The translations under genes and the position numbers were made by a program. From Fulvivirga ligni (GTDB lineage: Bacteria; Bacteroidota; Bacteroidia; Cytophagales; Cyclobacteriaceae), in the NCBI RefSeq assembly GCF_021389935.1, contig NZ_CP089979.1:2027001-2091000 (forward strand): a DNA stretch of 64,000 nt. Direction: 5' to 3'. Every line of letters starts with the position of its first letter. Position 1 is the first letter of the stretch. This document shows, one piece after another, positions 34,497 through 42,240 of the stretch. The notes under the pieces are model-generated. The model did not search any database, was not told the origin of the DNA, and worked only from the letters and a program-made list of their open reading frames with translations.

Positions 34497-35166
34497 AAGG
34501 TCTTACAGAATCTACCAATAACATGGTCTCCTGTACTTTATTCTTTAGGCCTTCGTAATCATTATTCGAAATGAAATTAGAAGTGATCAATTGAGATCCC
34601 ATCCCTACGCAATGTGCGCCAGCTGCAAACCACGAAATGAGGTTATCATGAGTAGGTTCTACACCACCTGTAGGCATAATGCTAGCCCATGGCAATGGTC
34701 CTTTTACAGCCTTGATGAAATCCGGTCCGCCTACCTGGCTGGCAGGGAAGATTTTTACTACTTCAGCTCCAAGTTCCTCAGCTTTAGATATTTCAGAAAC
34801 AGATCCACAACCAGGTGACCACATGATTTTTCGTCTGTTACAAACTTTCGCCATATCTTCATTGAGCACCGGAGATACTATAAAGCTAGCTCCAAGTTGA
34901 ATATAAAGTGCTGCTGTAGGCGCATCTACAATAGAGCCTACACCTAGAATAAGACCACTAGCGTGCTGCTTGGCATACTTTTCTAGCTCTCCGAAGATTT
35001 CATGAGCGAAATCACCACGATTGGTGAATTCAAAAACTCGAAGGCCTCCGTCATAGCAGGCTTTTAATACTTTTTTACAGACTTCTAAATCAGGATGATA
35101 GAAAACGGCAACTAAACCAGTTTCTTTCATCTTTAGTGCTACTTGAATGCGTGTAAATCTTGCCAT
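34495..35166 (-). CDS. eda: 2-keto-3-deoxy-6-phosphogluconate (KDPG) aldolase
   Basis: 223 aa. Cleaves KDPG to pyruvate and glyceraldehyde-3-phosphate, the last step of uronate catabolism. The Schiff-base lysine is Lys138 in VVKIFPASQ, the general acid/base Glu46 in FEFTNRG, and the phosphate site is formed by MPTGGVEP. A catabolic partner kdgK lies three bases upstream. It is the last gene of the leftward uronate operon and may also act on 4-hydroxy-2-oxoglutarate as in the dual-function family. Confidence 0.95.
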   Translation of the reverse strand: MARFTRIQVALKMKETGLVAVFYHPDLEVCKKVLKACYDGGLRVFEFTNRGDFAHEIFGELEKYAKQHASGLILGVGSIVDAPTAALYIQLGASFIVSPVLNEDMAKVCNRRKIMWSPGCGSVSEISKAEELGAEVVKIFPASQVGGPDFIKAVKGPLPWASIMPTGGVEPTHDNLISWFAAGAHCVGMGSQLITSNFISNNDYEGLKNKVQETMLLVDSVRP

Positions 35167-35169
35167 AAT

Positions 35170-36183
35170 TTATCTTACTATTCTTCCGGAAGTATTTCCG
35201 TTCATTAAACTTTCAATTTCTTCTACAGTAGCCAGGTTAGCATCACGCTCTATTGTATGTTTCAAAATAGAAGCTGCCACGCCAAAATCAATGGATTTTT
35301 GATCATCCTCATAAACTAACTGACCGTAAATAACACCAGCAATAAAGGCATCACCTCCACCTACTCTGTCCACTATTGGGTTTACCTCAAATACTTCTGT
35401 TTTTAGCATTTCAGCTCCATCAAATAAATGTCCTGTTAAGGTATTATGTGATGCACTGATGGAATCTCTTTCCGTAGTTACTATTTTCTTCACTTTAGGA
35501 AACTGAGTGGTGATCTGACTAAAAACAGTCAGTTCTTTATGTTTGATGTCTTGAGAATCTATTCCCAAAATGTCCTTTGCATCATATGTGCTGGCCACTA
35601 GCAGGTCACAACCCTCAATAAGTTCAGGCATAATTTCAGTAGCTTTCTTACCATATTGCCACAGGTTCTTACGATAGTTTATATCACCTGAAACAGTTAT
35701 CCCTTTCTTATTAGCCACTTTAATGGCTTCCTTGCAGCAGTCTGCAGCACCTTGTGAAATAGCCGGCGTTATTCCCGTCCAGTGAAACCAGTCGGCACCA
35801 TCTAAAATTTTATCCCAGTCTAGCATGCCGGGTTGAATATGAGCAAAAGCAGAATCAGCCCGGTCATAAATGATTTTGCTCGGACGTACGCTGCTGCCCG
35901 TTTCAAGAAAGTATAATCCCATTCTATGATCACCATAAACAATGGAATCAGTGTTTACTCCAAAGCTTCTGAGTTGATTAGAGGCAGCCTTACCTAATTC
36001 ATTATCAGGAAAGCGAGTAACATGAGCAGCCTTTAGGCCCAGCTGAGCTAAAGATACCGCTACGTTTGCCTCTCCACCGCCATAAGTAGCATCAAAGCTG
36101 GTTGACTGAACAAAACGAGAATGGTTGGGAGTAGAAAGGCGAAGCATTACTTCGCCAAATGTCACTACCTTTTTAGTCATCAT
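35170..36183 (-). CDS. kdgK: 2-keto-3-deoxygluconate (KDG) kinase
   Basis: 337 aa, PfkB/ribokinase fold. The N-terminal GGGEANVAVSLAQLG (residues 35-49) is the first PfkB signature; the second is DRVGGGDAFIAG with catalytic Asp278, having GGGD instead of the more usual GAGD. It phosphorylates KDG to KDPG. The stop of uxaC and start of kdgK are adjacent, and eda follows three bases later. The operon context supports KDG rather than ribose or fructose as substrate. Confidence 0.9.
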   Translation of the reverse strand: MMTKKVVTFGEVMLRLSTPNHSRFVQSTSFDATYGGGEANVAVSLAQLGLKAAHVTRFPDNELGKAASNQLRSFGVNTDSIVYGDHRMGLYFLETGSSVRPSKIIYDRADSAFAHIQPGMLDWDKILDGADWFHWTGITPAISQGAADCCKEAIKVANKKGITVSGDINYRKNLWQYGKKATEIMPELIEGCDLLVASTYDAKDILGIDSQDIKHKELTVFSQITTQFPKVKKIVTTERDSISASHNTLTGHLFDGAEMLKTEVFEVNPIVDRVGGGDAFIAGVIYGQLVYEDDQKSIDFGVAASILKHTIERDANLATVEEIESLMNGNTSGRIVR

Positions 36184-37584
36184 TTAGAAGTTGAAATAGT
36201 TCTTGGCGTTGTTATAACAAATATTCTCCACTAATTCACCCATCCAGGCCATCTCACTAGCAGGGAGTTCTCCATTCTCAACGTCATTTCCGATTAAATT
36301 GCATAAAATTCTTCTAAAATATTCATGCCTTGGGTAGGAGAGGAAGCTTCTGGAGTCTGTAAGCATACCTACAAACCTGCTTAGAAGTCCCATGTTTGAA
36401 AGCGCATTCATTTGCTTGATCATGCCATCTTTTTGATCTAAAAACCACCAGGCAGAACCATACTGGATTTTACCAGCCACAGATCCGTCATTGAAGTTAC
36501 CGATCATAGTAGCATAAAGCTCGTTCTGGCTAGGATTGAGATTGTATAAAATGGTCTTAGCCAGTTGGTTAGTATTATCCAATCTATCCATGAATTTGGC
36601 TAAAGCCGAGGCGACACCAAAGTCACCGATGGAATCAAAACCGGTGTCAGGGCCAAGCTCACGCATCATTCTGGTGTTGTTGTTTCTCAATGCACCCAGG
36701 TGGAACTGCTGAGTCCATCCTTTAACATGATCCATAACGGCCATATCATAAAGCATTGCTGATCTAAACTTGCTCACCTCTTCAGGAGAAAGAGCTTGTT
36801 TGTTAAGTGCCTTGCTGAATATGGCTTTTATTTCGCTTTCAGTATAATCATCAGCATAAACAGTTTCAAGGCCATGATCTGATAGTCTGCAGCCCATTTC
36901 ATGGAAGAAATCATGTCTGTTTTTAAGGGCAGTTAAAAGATCATCATAGCTTTCAATGCCTACTCCCGAAACCTCACTTAATTTGTTAAGATAAGGTAGG
37001 AATACATCACTGTTTTCTATGGCCAGAAGTTTATCAGCTCTAAAAGCAGGCAAGATATGTACATCAAATCCGTCTTGCTTTATTTTCTGGTGATGCTCCA
37101 AGCTGTCAATAGGATCATCAGTGGTGCAAACCACTTTTACATTCATCTGCTTCAGAATATTTCTTACGCTGAATTCTTTGGTTTGAAGCTTCTCAGTGCA
37201 AGCGTCATAAATCTCTCTGGCAGATTCTGGTTTTAATATTTTATTGATACCAAATGGCTTTTTAAGCTCCATGTGTGTCCAATGGTATAATGGATTACGC
37301 ATGGTATAAGGCACGGTAGCAGCCCATTTTTCAAACTTTTCATAGTCAGAGGCATCACCGGTACAGTATTTTTCATTCACACCATTGGTACGCATAGCTC
37401 TCCACTTATAGTGGTCACCGTTCAACCATATTTTGGTGAGGTTTTCAAAATTTTTATCACTGGCTATTTCATCAGGAGGTAGGTGACAGTGATAATCTAT
37501 GATGGGCATTTTAGCCGCATGATCATGATATAATTGTTGTGCTGTCTTTGTTTCCAGCAAAAAATTCTCTGATAAAAATGACAT
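36184..37584 (-). CDS. uxaC: Uronate isomerase (glucuronate/galacturonate isomerase)
   Basis: 466 aa, typical for the amidohydrolase-superfamily uronate isomerase. IIDYHCHLPPDEI near residue 28 carries the metal-binding His32 and His34; TDDPIDSLEHH, NTRMMRELGPDTGFDSIGD and LTDSRSFLSYPRHEYFRR are family motifs. It converts D-galacturonate to D-tagaturonate (and glucuronate to fructuronate). It is cytoplasmic and lies in an operon with the tagaturonate reductase that uses its product. Confidence 0.95.
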   Translation of the reverse strand: MSFLSENFLLETKTAQQLYHDHAAKMPIIDYHCHLPPDEIASDKNFENLTKIWLNGDHYKWRAMRTNGVNEKYCTGDASDYEKFEKWAATVPYTMRNPLYHWTHMELKKPFGINKILKPESAREIYDACTEKLQTKEFSVRNILKQMNVKVVCTTDDPIDSLEHHQKIKQDGFDVHILPAFRADKLLAIENSDVFLPYLNKLSEVSGVGIESYDDLLTALKNRHDFFHEMGCRLSDHGLETVYADDYTESEIKAIFSKALNKQALSPEEVSKFRSAMLYDMAVMDHVKGWTQQFHLGALRNNNTRMMRELGPDTGFDSIGDFGVASALAKFMDRLDNTNQLAKTILYNLNPSQNELYATMIGNFNDGSVAGKIQYGSAWWFLDQKDGMIKQMNALSNMGLLSRFVGMLTDSRSFLSYPRHEYFRRILCNLIGNDVENGELPASEMAWMGELVENICYNNAKNYFNF

Positions 37585-37594
37585 GTTATCTCAA

Positions 37595-39022
37595 TTATTG
37601 TAAGTACGATTTTTCTTTTTCAGCCTTAACCAAACTGTTAATTTCAGTCTGTAGCTCACTTTCCAGTCCCTCAACCTTGGTTAAGTCTGTATCCCACAGA
37701 GCAGTGTTAGAAAGTACCTTCTGCGCAATTTGCTCCTGATCTCCATTCCAAATTTGCCCAAAAAACTCCATCACATCTGCAGAGTCATTGAGGGCAATCT
37801 TCTCATCTCTCCATTCGCCTTTGTAAAATACTATGAGCGCAGCCAATGCATGTACCAGATGATGTGGTAAACTGTTTTTACGGTTATAGTATTCCAAAAC
37901 TGATGGAAGAACCCTTACCTTATACTTAGAAGTAGAGTTAAGCGCAATGGAAATTAACTCATGTCTGATGAAAGGATTTTGAAATCTTTCCAGTACGGCA
38001 TTAGCAAACTTCTCTAATTCCTCCTGAGGCAGATCCAACGTTGGTACAATTTCATCAAATATGGTTTCTTTAATGAATTCACCAGTGTAATCATCTTCCA
38101 CAGATTCTCGTACCGTTCTCACGCCATGCAAATAGGCTACAGGCACCAAGGAAGTATGTGCACCATTAAGAATTCTTACTTTTCTGGTTCTATATGGCGT
38201 AATGTCTTTTACAAAAAGTACATCCAGATCAGTCTTATGAGTAGGGAAGGCCTCTTTTACGCCTTCAGGGGCGTCTATCACCCAAAGTAAGAAGGGCTCA
38301 GCCTTTACCACCAAATTATCTTCAAAGCCTAATTCAGCCTGAATTTCTTTTATATTCTCTCTTGGATATCCAGGTACTATCCTGTCAACCAAGGTGTTGC
38401 AGAATTTGTTACTGCTTTCTATCCAGCTAATAAATTCATTGGATAAGGCCCAATGTTCAGCATATTGTAATATGGCCTTTTTAAGATTCACTCCATTATT
38501 TTCAATCAGTTCGCATGGAATTAAGGTTAGCCCCTTATCAGCTGCACCATTGAAATGCTTAAATCTATGATAAAGTAAGGCAGTTAATTTACCAGGAAAG
38601 CTGTCTGGAAGGCTATCCATTCTCTTATCAGATTCATCGAATCTAATACCAGCTTCGGTGGTATTGGAAATGACAAACTCCAGATCAGGATTTTCTCCTA
38701 ACTGCAGATATGCTTTATAATCTTCATAAGGATTAGAAGCGGAATTAATACTGGTGATCAATCTTTTATCATCAATTGTTTCTCCATTCTGAATGCCCTG
38801 AAGCAATACATGATAAAGGCAATCCTGGTCATTCAGCATGTTGACCATGCCTTGTTCAATGGGTTGTACCACATGAATACCACCATTGAAATCGGCCTTT
38901 TCATTTAATATATCAATTACCCAGTCTACGAAGGCCCTAAGGAAATTACCTTCACCAAACTGAAGCACTTTTACCGGATGATTCTTCTGAATTCCGGCTG
39001 TTTGTTCATTGAGGGGTTTCAT
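37595..39022 (-). CDS. uxaB: Tagaturonate reductase
   Basis: 475 aa, long-chain mannitol-dehydrogenase family. The N-terminal VKVLQFGEGNFLRAFVDW (residues 18-35) is the NAD-binding start, and KVRILNGAHTSLVPVAYL carries the family K-x-x-x-x-N-x-x-H-S/T catalytic segment. It reduces tagaturonate to altronate with NADH. A palindromic LacI-type site lies 26 bases upstream of the start codon, between lacI and uxaB, which suggests an extra internal promoter under the same regulator. The next enzyme of the pathway, altronate dehydratase, is not in this window. Confidence 0.9.
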   Translation of the reverse strand: MKPLNEQTAGIQKNHPVKVLQFGEGNFLRAFVDWVIDILNEKADFNGGIHVVQPIEQGMVNMLNDQDCLYHVLLQGIQNGETIDDKRLITSINSASNPYEDYKAYLQLGENPDLEFVISNTTEAGIRFDESDKRMDSLPDSFPGKLTALLYHRFKHFNGAADKGLTLIPCELIENNGVNLKKAILQYAEHWALSNEFISWIESSNKFCNTLVDRIVPGYPRENIKEIQAELGFEDNLVVKAEPFLLWVIDAPEGVKEAFPTHKTDLDVLFVKDITPYRTRKVRILNGAHTSLVPVAYLHGVRTVRESVEDDYTGEFIKETIFDEIVPTLDLPQEELEKFANAVLERFQNPFIRHELISIALNSTSKYKVRVLPSVLEYYNRKNSLPHHLVHALAALIVFYKGEWRDEKIALNDSADVMEFFGQIWNGDQEQIAQKVLSNTALWDTDLTKVEGLESELQTEINSLVKAEKEKSYLQ

Positions 39023-39048
39023 ATCTTATCTCTTTAAATACCTTTAAA

Positions 39049-39064
39049 AAACAATCGATTGTTT
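39049..39064. promoter_or_regulatory. LacI-type operator upstream of uxaB
   Basis: AAACAATCGATTGTTT is a perfect 16-bp palindrome and shares the AATCGATT core with sites in the divergent control region at 41980 and 42188. It lies between the lacI-type gene and uxaB. Confidence 0.7.
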
Positions 39065-39097
39065 ATGTATATTTAATCTTAACAGTAGCCTATTCTA

Positions 39098-40126
39098 TTA
39101 TCCTTTTTTCAAGGATGATTGTCTAATGATCAATTCAGGTTTAAGTACGGTTTTTTGAGGAAGCTCCTTTTTGTTGCCTGCTTTTATCTGTTTAAAGAAA
39201 AGCTCGGCACAAACTTTACCCATGGTGATACTCAGCTGATCTACAGTGGTGAGTGTTGGATCTGTAAAGGAGGTGAAAGGCTCATTACTGAATCCTGCCA
39301 GCGCCACATCCTGAGGTATATTTAAACCCTGCTCTTTCAGTACCTGCATGGCGCCCATGGCACCGTAATCACTGGCAGAGAAAACCGCATCCGGTCTATT
39401 ATCTAAGGCCAAAAGCTTTTCCATGCTTTCTCTTCCATCTTCCAGCTGCATATTGCTTTCTACAATAAGATCATCATCTATTTTGATGTTATTATCTCTT
39501 AAAGCATCCAAATAACCTCTGAGTCGATCTTTATAAATGTTGATTTTTATAGGGTTAGTGAAGTGAGCGATGCGCTTACAACCTTGCTCAATCAGGTGCT
39601 CAGTAACTTTATAAGCTCCCAGATAATCATCAATCATTACCTGGCCGGTCTCTATTTCATCGGTAGTACGGTCAAAAAGAACAACAGGTGTGCCACGATC
39701 CTGAGCTTTCTTAAAGTGCTCAAAATCAAGGGTATTCTTGCTGATAGAGGCAATTATTCCGTCTACGCGTGCACTTAGAAGAGCATCAATAGTTTGCACC
39801 TCCTGGTCATAATCTTCATATGACTGGCAGATGATAACCTTGTAATTAAGCTTATTAGCGATTTCTTCAATCCCTCTTACAACAGAGGAGAAAAAGGCCC
39901 TGTTAGCTGTAGGTACTACTACACCAATGATATGGCTCTTACCATTTCTAAGTGCCGCCGCAATATTATTAGGCTGGTAGTTGAGCTCTTTAGCTACTTT
40001 TTGTACAGCTTTTCGGGTGTTTTTACTTATTCGGGGGTTATTATTTAACGCCCTGGATACCGTAGATGCCGTAATATTTAGCGCTGAAGCGATATCATGA
40101 ATTGTAGTTTTTCCTTTTCCTGCCAT
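39098..40126 (-). CDS. LacI-family transcriptional regulator of the uronate/pectin locus
   Basis: 342 aa. The N-terminal HTH covers residues 6-60: TTIHDIASALNITASTVSRALNNNPRIS followed by the hinge NYQPNNIAAALRNGKS. The rest is a periplasmic-binding-protein-type sensor (IIGVVVPTANRAFFSSVVRG to the C-terminus), so the effector is probably a uronate or KDG. It sits within the operon it likely controls, and five palindromes with the CG-centred LacI-type core occur around the operon starts. The gene is unnamed because members of this type (KdgR-like LacI) have no fixed symbol. Confidence 0.9.
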   Translation of the reverse strand: MAGKGKTTIHDIASALNITASTVSRALNNNPRISKNTRKAVQKVAKELNYQPNNIAAALRNGKSHIIGVVVPTANRAFFSSVVRGIEEIANKLNYKVIICQSYEDYDQEVQTIDALLSARVDGIIASISKNTLDFEHFKKAQDRGTPVVLFDRTTDEIETGQVMIDDYLGAYKVTEHLIEQGCKRIAHFTNPIKINIYKDRLRGYLDALRDNNIKIDDDLIVESNMQLEDGRESMEKLLALDNRPDAVFSASDYGAMGAMQVLKEQGLNIPQDVALAGFSNEPFTSFTDPTLTTVDQLSITMGKVCAELFFKQIKAGNKKELPQKTVLKPELIIRQSSLKKG

Positions 40127-40152
40127 TTTTATGGTTACGCCCGTATTATAGT

Positions 40153-40941
40153 TTAAGCTTCGTTAGTGGGTTTGCCTATGGTTGCTAATATACCACCATC
40201 TACATAAATAATCTGTCCATTAACGAAGTTGCTTGCTTTGCTGGCGAGGAATATGGTAGTCCCGCCCAGGTCTTCAGGATCTCCCCATCTTCCGGCAGGG
40301 GTCCTGTTTACTATAAAGTCATTAAAAGGATGGCCATCCACTCTTATTGGAGCAGTCTGGTCTGTAGCAAAATAGCCAGGGCCAATGCCATTGACCTGAA
40401 TGTTATATTTTGCCCATTCCGTAGCCAGGTTTCTGGTGAGCATTTTCAGCCCTCCTTTAGCAGCAGCATAGGCTGACACCGTATTTCTTCCCAGCTCACT
40501 CATCATAGAGCATATATTAATGATCTTTCCTCTCTTCCTTTCCACCATGTATTTAGCTACCTGCTTGCTCATAATGAACGGCCCGGTAACGTCTACATCT
40601 AATACTTTTCTGAAGTCTGCCACTTCCATCTCCAGTGCTGGCACTCTTTGAATCATGCCGGCATTGTTCACTAAGATCTCAATGGGTCCGATTTCACTTT
40701 CTATCTTCTTAATGTTGCTAGCCGCTTCTTCTTCGTTAGTAACATCAAACAAAAACTCATATGCCTTATAACCACCAGCTTTGTATTCTTGCATTGCCTC
40801 TGTCATTTTAGCGGGGGTGTGGCCATTAATAACCAGCGTTGCTCCGGCATCGCCTAGTGCTTTGGCCATAGCCATACCCAGACCATGCGTGCCACCAGTG
40901 ATAAGCGCTACTTTTCCGGTTAAGTCAAATAGATTGGTCAT
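40153..40941 (-). CDS. kduD: 2-deoxy-D-gluconate 3-dehydrogenase / 2,5-diketo-3-deoxygluconate reductase
   Basis: 262 aa short-chain dehydrogenase. TGGTHGLG (residues 15-22) is the cofactor motif, NNAG at 92-95, and the catalytic triad is Ser145, Tyr158 and Lys162 (SAYAAAKGG). It converts 2,5-diketo-3-deoxygluconate (DKII) to KDG, joining the unsaturated-uronate branch to kdgK/eda. The stop of kduI is three bases before its start, and the pairing with kduI fixes the assignment within the broad SDR family. Confidence 0.9.
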   Translation of the reverse strand: MTNLFDLTGKVALITGGTHGLGMAMAKALGDAGATLVINGHTPAKMTEAMQEYKAGGYKAYEFLFDVTNEEEAASNIKKIESEIGPIEILVNNAGMIQRVPALEMEVADFRKVLDVDVTGPFIMSKQVAKYMVERKRGKIINICSMMSELGRNTVSAYAAAKGGLKMLTRNLATEWAKYNIQVNGIGPGYFATDQTAPIRVDGHPFNDFIVNRTPAGRWGDPEDLGGTTIFLASKASNFVNGQIIYVDGGILATIGKPTNEA

Positions 40942-40944
40942 AGC

Positions 40945-41784
40945 TTATCTCAGGTCAGTTGGTTCTACTTTGTCCATATCTCCATAATCCAGGTTTTCTC
41001 CAGCCATACCCCATATAAAGGTGTAATTAGAAGTTCCCGCACCACTGTGGATTGACCATGGTGGTGATATCACTGCCTGGTGATTTTTCATCCAAATATG
41101 ACGTGTTTCATCAGGTTCACCCATAAAATGGCATACAGCGGCATCTTCAGGAAGTTCGAAGTAGAAATAAGCTTCCATTCTTCTGTCATGAGTATGCGCC
41201 GGCATAGTGTTCCATACACTACCTGTTTTAAGTTCGGTTACTCCCATTTGTAACTGACAGGTAGGCACTACAGAGTTTACTAAGACCTTTCTGATGATTC
41301 TATGATTTGAACTTTCCATGCTGCCCAGCTCTACTGTTTCGGCCTCATCCAGAGATACCTTTTTGGTAGGGTAGTTCCTATGAGCCGGAGCAGAGTTGAA
41401 ATACAACTTCGTTTCTCCTTCTAATGATGGGTGAAACAGAACCTCTTTTGTTCCCATGCCTATATATAAGGCCTCTTTGTTTCCTAGCTCATAATCACTA
41501 CCGTCTACTGTTACTTTAGTAGGAGCAGCTACATTTATAATTCCTATTTCTCTTCTATCCAGAAAGTTTTCTGATTTCAGAGTGTCAAATGTTTCTAACT
41601 TTAAAGCTTTGTTTACAGGATTGATACCACCAACAATTAATCTATCATAGAGCGTATAAACGGCGTGAATAGTATCTTCTTCAAATAGCGTTTCTATTAA
41701 ATAAGAGCTGCGCAATTTTTTGGTATCATAGTTTTTGCTGTCCTCATGATGAATTGCATGCCTTACTGAATATTTTATGCTCAT
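40945..41784 (-). CDS. kduI: 5-dehydro-4-deoxy-D-glucuronate isomerase
   Basis: 279 aa cupin isomerase, the same length class as the E. coli enzyme. The zinc ligands are His197, His199 and Glu204 in HTHDRRMEAYFYFE and His246 in PPWSIHSGAG; the E. coli ligands fall at 196, 198, 203 and 245, so all four are present. It isomerises the unsaturated-galacturonate-derived DKI to DKII, using the products of PL1, PL9 and GH105 enzymes. It is the first gene of the leftward operon, preceded by a LacI-type site 21 bases upstream. Confidence 0.95.
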   Translation of the reverse strand: MSIKYSVRHAIHHEDSKNYDTKKLRSSYLIETLFEEDTIHAVYTLYDRLIVGGINPVNKALKLETFDTLKSENFLDRREIGIINVAAPTKVTVDGSDYELGNKEALYIGMGTKEVLFHPSLEGETKLYFNSAPAHRNYPTKKVSLDEAETVELGSMESSNHRIIRKVLVNSVVPTCQLQMGVTELKTGSVWNTMPAHTHDRRMEAYFYFELPEDAAVCHFMGEPDETRHIWMKNHQAVISPPWSIHSGAGTSNYTFIWGMAGENLDYGDMDKVEPTDLR

Positions 41785-41804
41785 AATGGAATAAATTAAA
41801 GTTG

Positions 41805-41820
41805 TGTAAACGATTGCTCA
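41805..41820. promoter_or_regulatory. LacI-type operator 1, next to kduI
   Basis: TGTAAACGATTGCTCA, matching the reverse complement of the site at 42096-42111 at 15 of 16 positions; 20 bases upstream of the kduI start codon. Confidence 0.6.
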
Positions 41821-41979
41821 AAAATAGGGATAAATTCAAATACATGGCTACTGTTTCAGATTTATCTCCTGGCTAACATAAAATAAAATATTGATATTTC
41901 CGCCAAAATCATCCCAAAAGATTGTGTTTGAGAAAAAAGTTTCGATTTCATTTTGGATTAAGATTAATAATTGCTAAAA

Positions 41980-41993
41980 TGCAATCGATTGCA
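41980..41993. promoter_or_regulatory. LacI-type operator 2
   Basis: TGCAATCGATTGCA is a perfect 14-bp palindrome in the middle of the divergent region. Confidence 0.7.
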
Positions 41994-42095
41994 CATTAAC
42001 CCCTGGTTTTTGATCAATAGCAGATGTCTTAAATTCTAAATGAAACGCACAAAGACGCTGATAAATGCTTGAAAATCAGATAGTATTATTCAGTT

Positions 42096-42111
42096 TGTGC
42101 AATCGTTTACA
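42096..42111. promoter_or_regulatory. LacI-type operator 3
   Basis: TGTGCAATCGTTTACA, the inverted near-copy of operator 1. Its AATCGTTTAC half differs from the CG-symmetrical sites and resembles the AANCGNTT core of classical LacI-family operators. Confidence 0.6.
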
Positions 42112-42187
42112 TTTTCGAAGGTTGTTACATTTCTAGTTTGTAATTTTATATCGTTTGCAAAACATTAGGAATCTAATTTCCATAAAA

Positions 42188-42201
42188 TGGAATCGATTGC
42201 A
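42188..42201. promoter_or_regulatory. LacI-type operator 4, next to susC
   Basis: TGGAATCGATTGCA, palindrome with a single mismatch, 39 bases upstream of the susC start codon, placed to repress the PUL promoter. Confidence 0.65.
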
Positions 42202-42240
42202 CTTAATTAAATTTAAGAATAACAAACAAACCCACACGCT

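Larger units (their letters stand above)
41785..42240. promoter_or_regulatory. Divergent control region between kduI and susC
   Basis: 456 bases without a gene. It contains four copies of a LacI-type palindromic site (41805, 41980, 42096, 42188; listed separately). A weaker half-site-like stretch TATCGTTTGCAAAA at 42149-42162 may be a fifth. Promoters for both operons must lie here, but no unambiguous Bacteroidota -33/-7 pair was assigned. Confidence 0.8.

Noticed and set aside
41785-42240. Riboswitch or leader peptide upstream of susC
   Set aside because: No long conserved stem architecture or short open frame with a ribosome-binding site was seen; operator palindromes explain the visible structure.
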